Shown here piece by piece: positions 6,748 through 7,054 of a stretch of 7,054 bases of DNA. The stretch's first letter is position 1; each line of letters starts with the position of its first letter. This DNA comes from an uncultured Ruminococcus sp. (lineage in GTDB: Bacteria > Bacillota > Clostridia > Oscillospirales > Ruminococcaceae). The stretch spans positions 1 to 7,054 of the forward strand of contig USJI01000049.1 in the NCBI GenBank assembly GCA_900554975.1, written 5' to 3'. The notes below the pieces were generated by a model. It had not been told where the DNA came from, searched no databases, and was given only the letters and a program-made list of their open reading frames with translations. Made by a program: the position numbers and the translations under genes.

Positions 6748-6775
6748 AAAACCGCTCCATGTCCGGAACGGTTTT
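6748..6775 (-). terminator. Hairpin in the icd-rex gap, probable weak terminator or attenuator
   Basis: In minus-strand RNA an 11-bp stem with one G-U wobble (AAAACCGUUCC with GGAGCGGUUUU) closes a six-base loop and ends in four U residues. In plus-strand RNA the wobble becomes a C-A mismatch, so the minus direction is favoured. The U run is short, so termination of the icd transcript here would be partial at best. The left arm also belongs to a competing 8-bp pairing with the rex ribosome binding site region. Confidence 0.5.
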
Positions 6776-6791
6776 GCGGATTCCGCTTTAC

Positions 6792-6809
6792 AAGGCAGCG
6801 GAGTGCCTT
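6792..6809 (-). other. Short hairpin just after icd
   Basis: AAGGCA pairs with TGCCTT (6 bp) around a CTCCGC loop, starting 4 nt after the icd stop codon. No T tract follows, so it is not a standard terminator by itself. Its loop bases can instead pair with AGCGGA immediately downstream (6782-6787 with 6797-6802), which makes it one member of a set of mutually exclusive stems in this gap. Confidence 0.5.
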
Positions 6810-6813
6810 AATA

Positions 6814-7054
6814 TTATGCCATTAAACTGGAAAGTCTGTTGTTTATTTCCTCAAGGAATTCCTTTGAGTTGACCTTCTTCTTGTTTTCAAGCTTTGAAAG
6901 CATATAAAGGTCGCCTGTCATGATTCCGTCTTCAATAGTCTGGATTGTAGCCTTTTCAAGCTTGTCGGCAAATGCCATAAGCTCGCTGTTTCCGTCCAGT
7001 TCTCCTCTTTTTCTCAGTGCACCGCTCCATGCAAAGATTGTTGCGACTGAGTTT
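6814..7054 (-). CDS. icd: NADP-dependent isocitrate dehydrogenase, C-terminal end (start beyond window)
   Basis: Only the last 79 residues are in the window. They read NSVATIFAWSGALRKRGELD, then GNSELMAFADKLEKATIQTI, then EDGIMTGDLY and a final KVNSKEFLEEINNRLSSLMA. This matches the C-terminus of the eukaryotic-like homodimeric NADP-type isocitrate dehydrogenase family: A(I/S)FAW...RG.LDGN..L..FA..LE...(Q/E)T(I/V)E.G.MT.DL. The enzyme oxidatively decarboxylates isocitrate to 2-oxoglutarate with reduction of NADP+, feeding glutamate synthesis in fermentative anaerobes. The catalytic and cofactor residues lie outside the window, so the cofactor is assigned from family resemblance only. The frame ends in TAA at 6814-6816, 86 bp upstream of rex in the same direction. 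Confidence 0.88.
   Translation of the reverse strand, partial: NSVATIFAWSGALRKRGELDGNSELMAFADKLEKATIQTIEDGIMTGDLYMLSKLENKKKVNSKEFLEEINNRLSSLMA

Noticed and set aside
6728..6760. 11-residue N-terminal extension of rex starting at the ATG at 6760
   Set aside because: It has no ribosome binding site, falls in the leader hairpin region, and would make the protein longer than usual. ATG 6727 has GGAG at good spacing.
6944..6971. TTGCCG-N16-TACAAT as a promoter inside icd driving rex
   Set aside because: The -35 match is 4/6, the site encodes conserved icd residues, and it is more than 200 bp from rex. The match is too weak to call.

Overview
The window is a stretch of low-to-moderate GC Gram-positive chromosome in which every gene I can support lies on the minus strand, so transcription runs from high to low coordinates. 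The best clue to the organism is a secreted protein with BspA-like leucine-rich repeats (LRR_5) that ends in a duplicated type I dockerin carrying VRDAA/IA.LA signatures. Together with a Rex repressor, strong GGAGG ribosome binding sites and a streptococcal/clostridial-type tryptophanyl-tRNA synthetase, this points to a Ruminococcus-like member of the Clostridia (a gut or rumen fibre degrader of the R. flavefaciens/R. champanellensis kind). The genus is inferred from protein style, not from a database match.

In transcription order the layout is: the C-terminal end of an NADP-type isocitrate dehydrogenase (6814-7054, cut by the window edge); an 86-bp gap packed with overlapping inverted repeats; rex, the NADH-sensing repressor (6086-6727); an intrinsic terminator hairpin; a PepV-like M20 dipeptidase (4664-6028); a near-consensus promoter just after the dipeptidase stop; trpS (3471-4556); only 11 bp later the LRR-dockerin gene (1876-3459), closed by a strong terminator; then a separate marR-MATE efflux operon (marR 1250-1696, MATE below 1244, cut by the window edge) with its own promoter and a palindromic candidate operator.

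Functionally these are three blocks. icd, rex and the dipeptidase are central metabolism, redox control and peptide catabolism. trpS and the LRR-dockerin gene look like one transcript, coupling a housekeeping aminoacyl-tRNA synthetase to an extracellular adhesion or cellulosome-type protein, which is the oddest arrangement here. The marR-MATE pair is a standard self-regulated drug or toxin efflux cassette like mepR-mepA. Two annotated starts should be later than the longest open frame: trpS at a GTG with a perfect ribosome binding site, and rex at an internal ATG giving the family-typical 213 residues.

I see no CRISPR array, tRNA, rRNA, insertion sequence, phage gene or clearly new multi-gene system. 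The observations most worth following are the icd-rex intergenic RNA structures, the trpS/LRR-dockerin linkage, and the LRR-dockerin protein itself.
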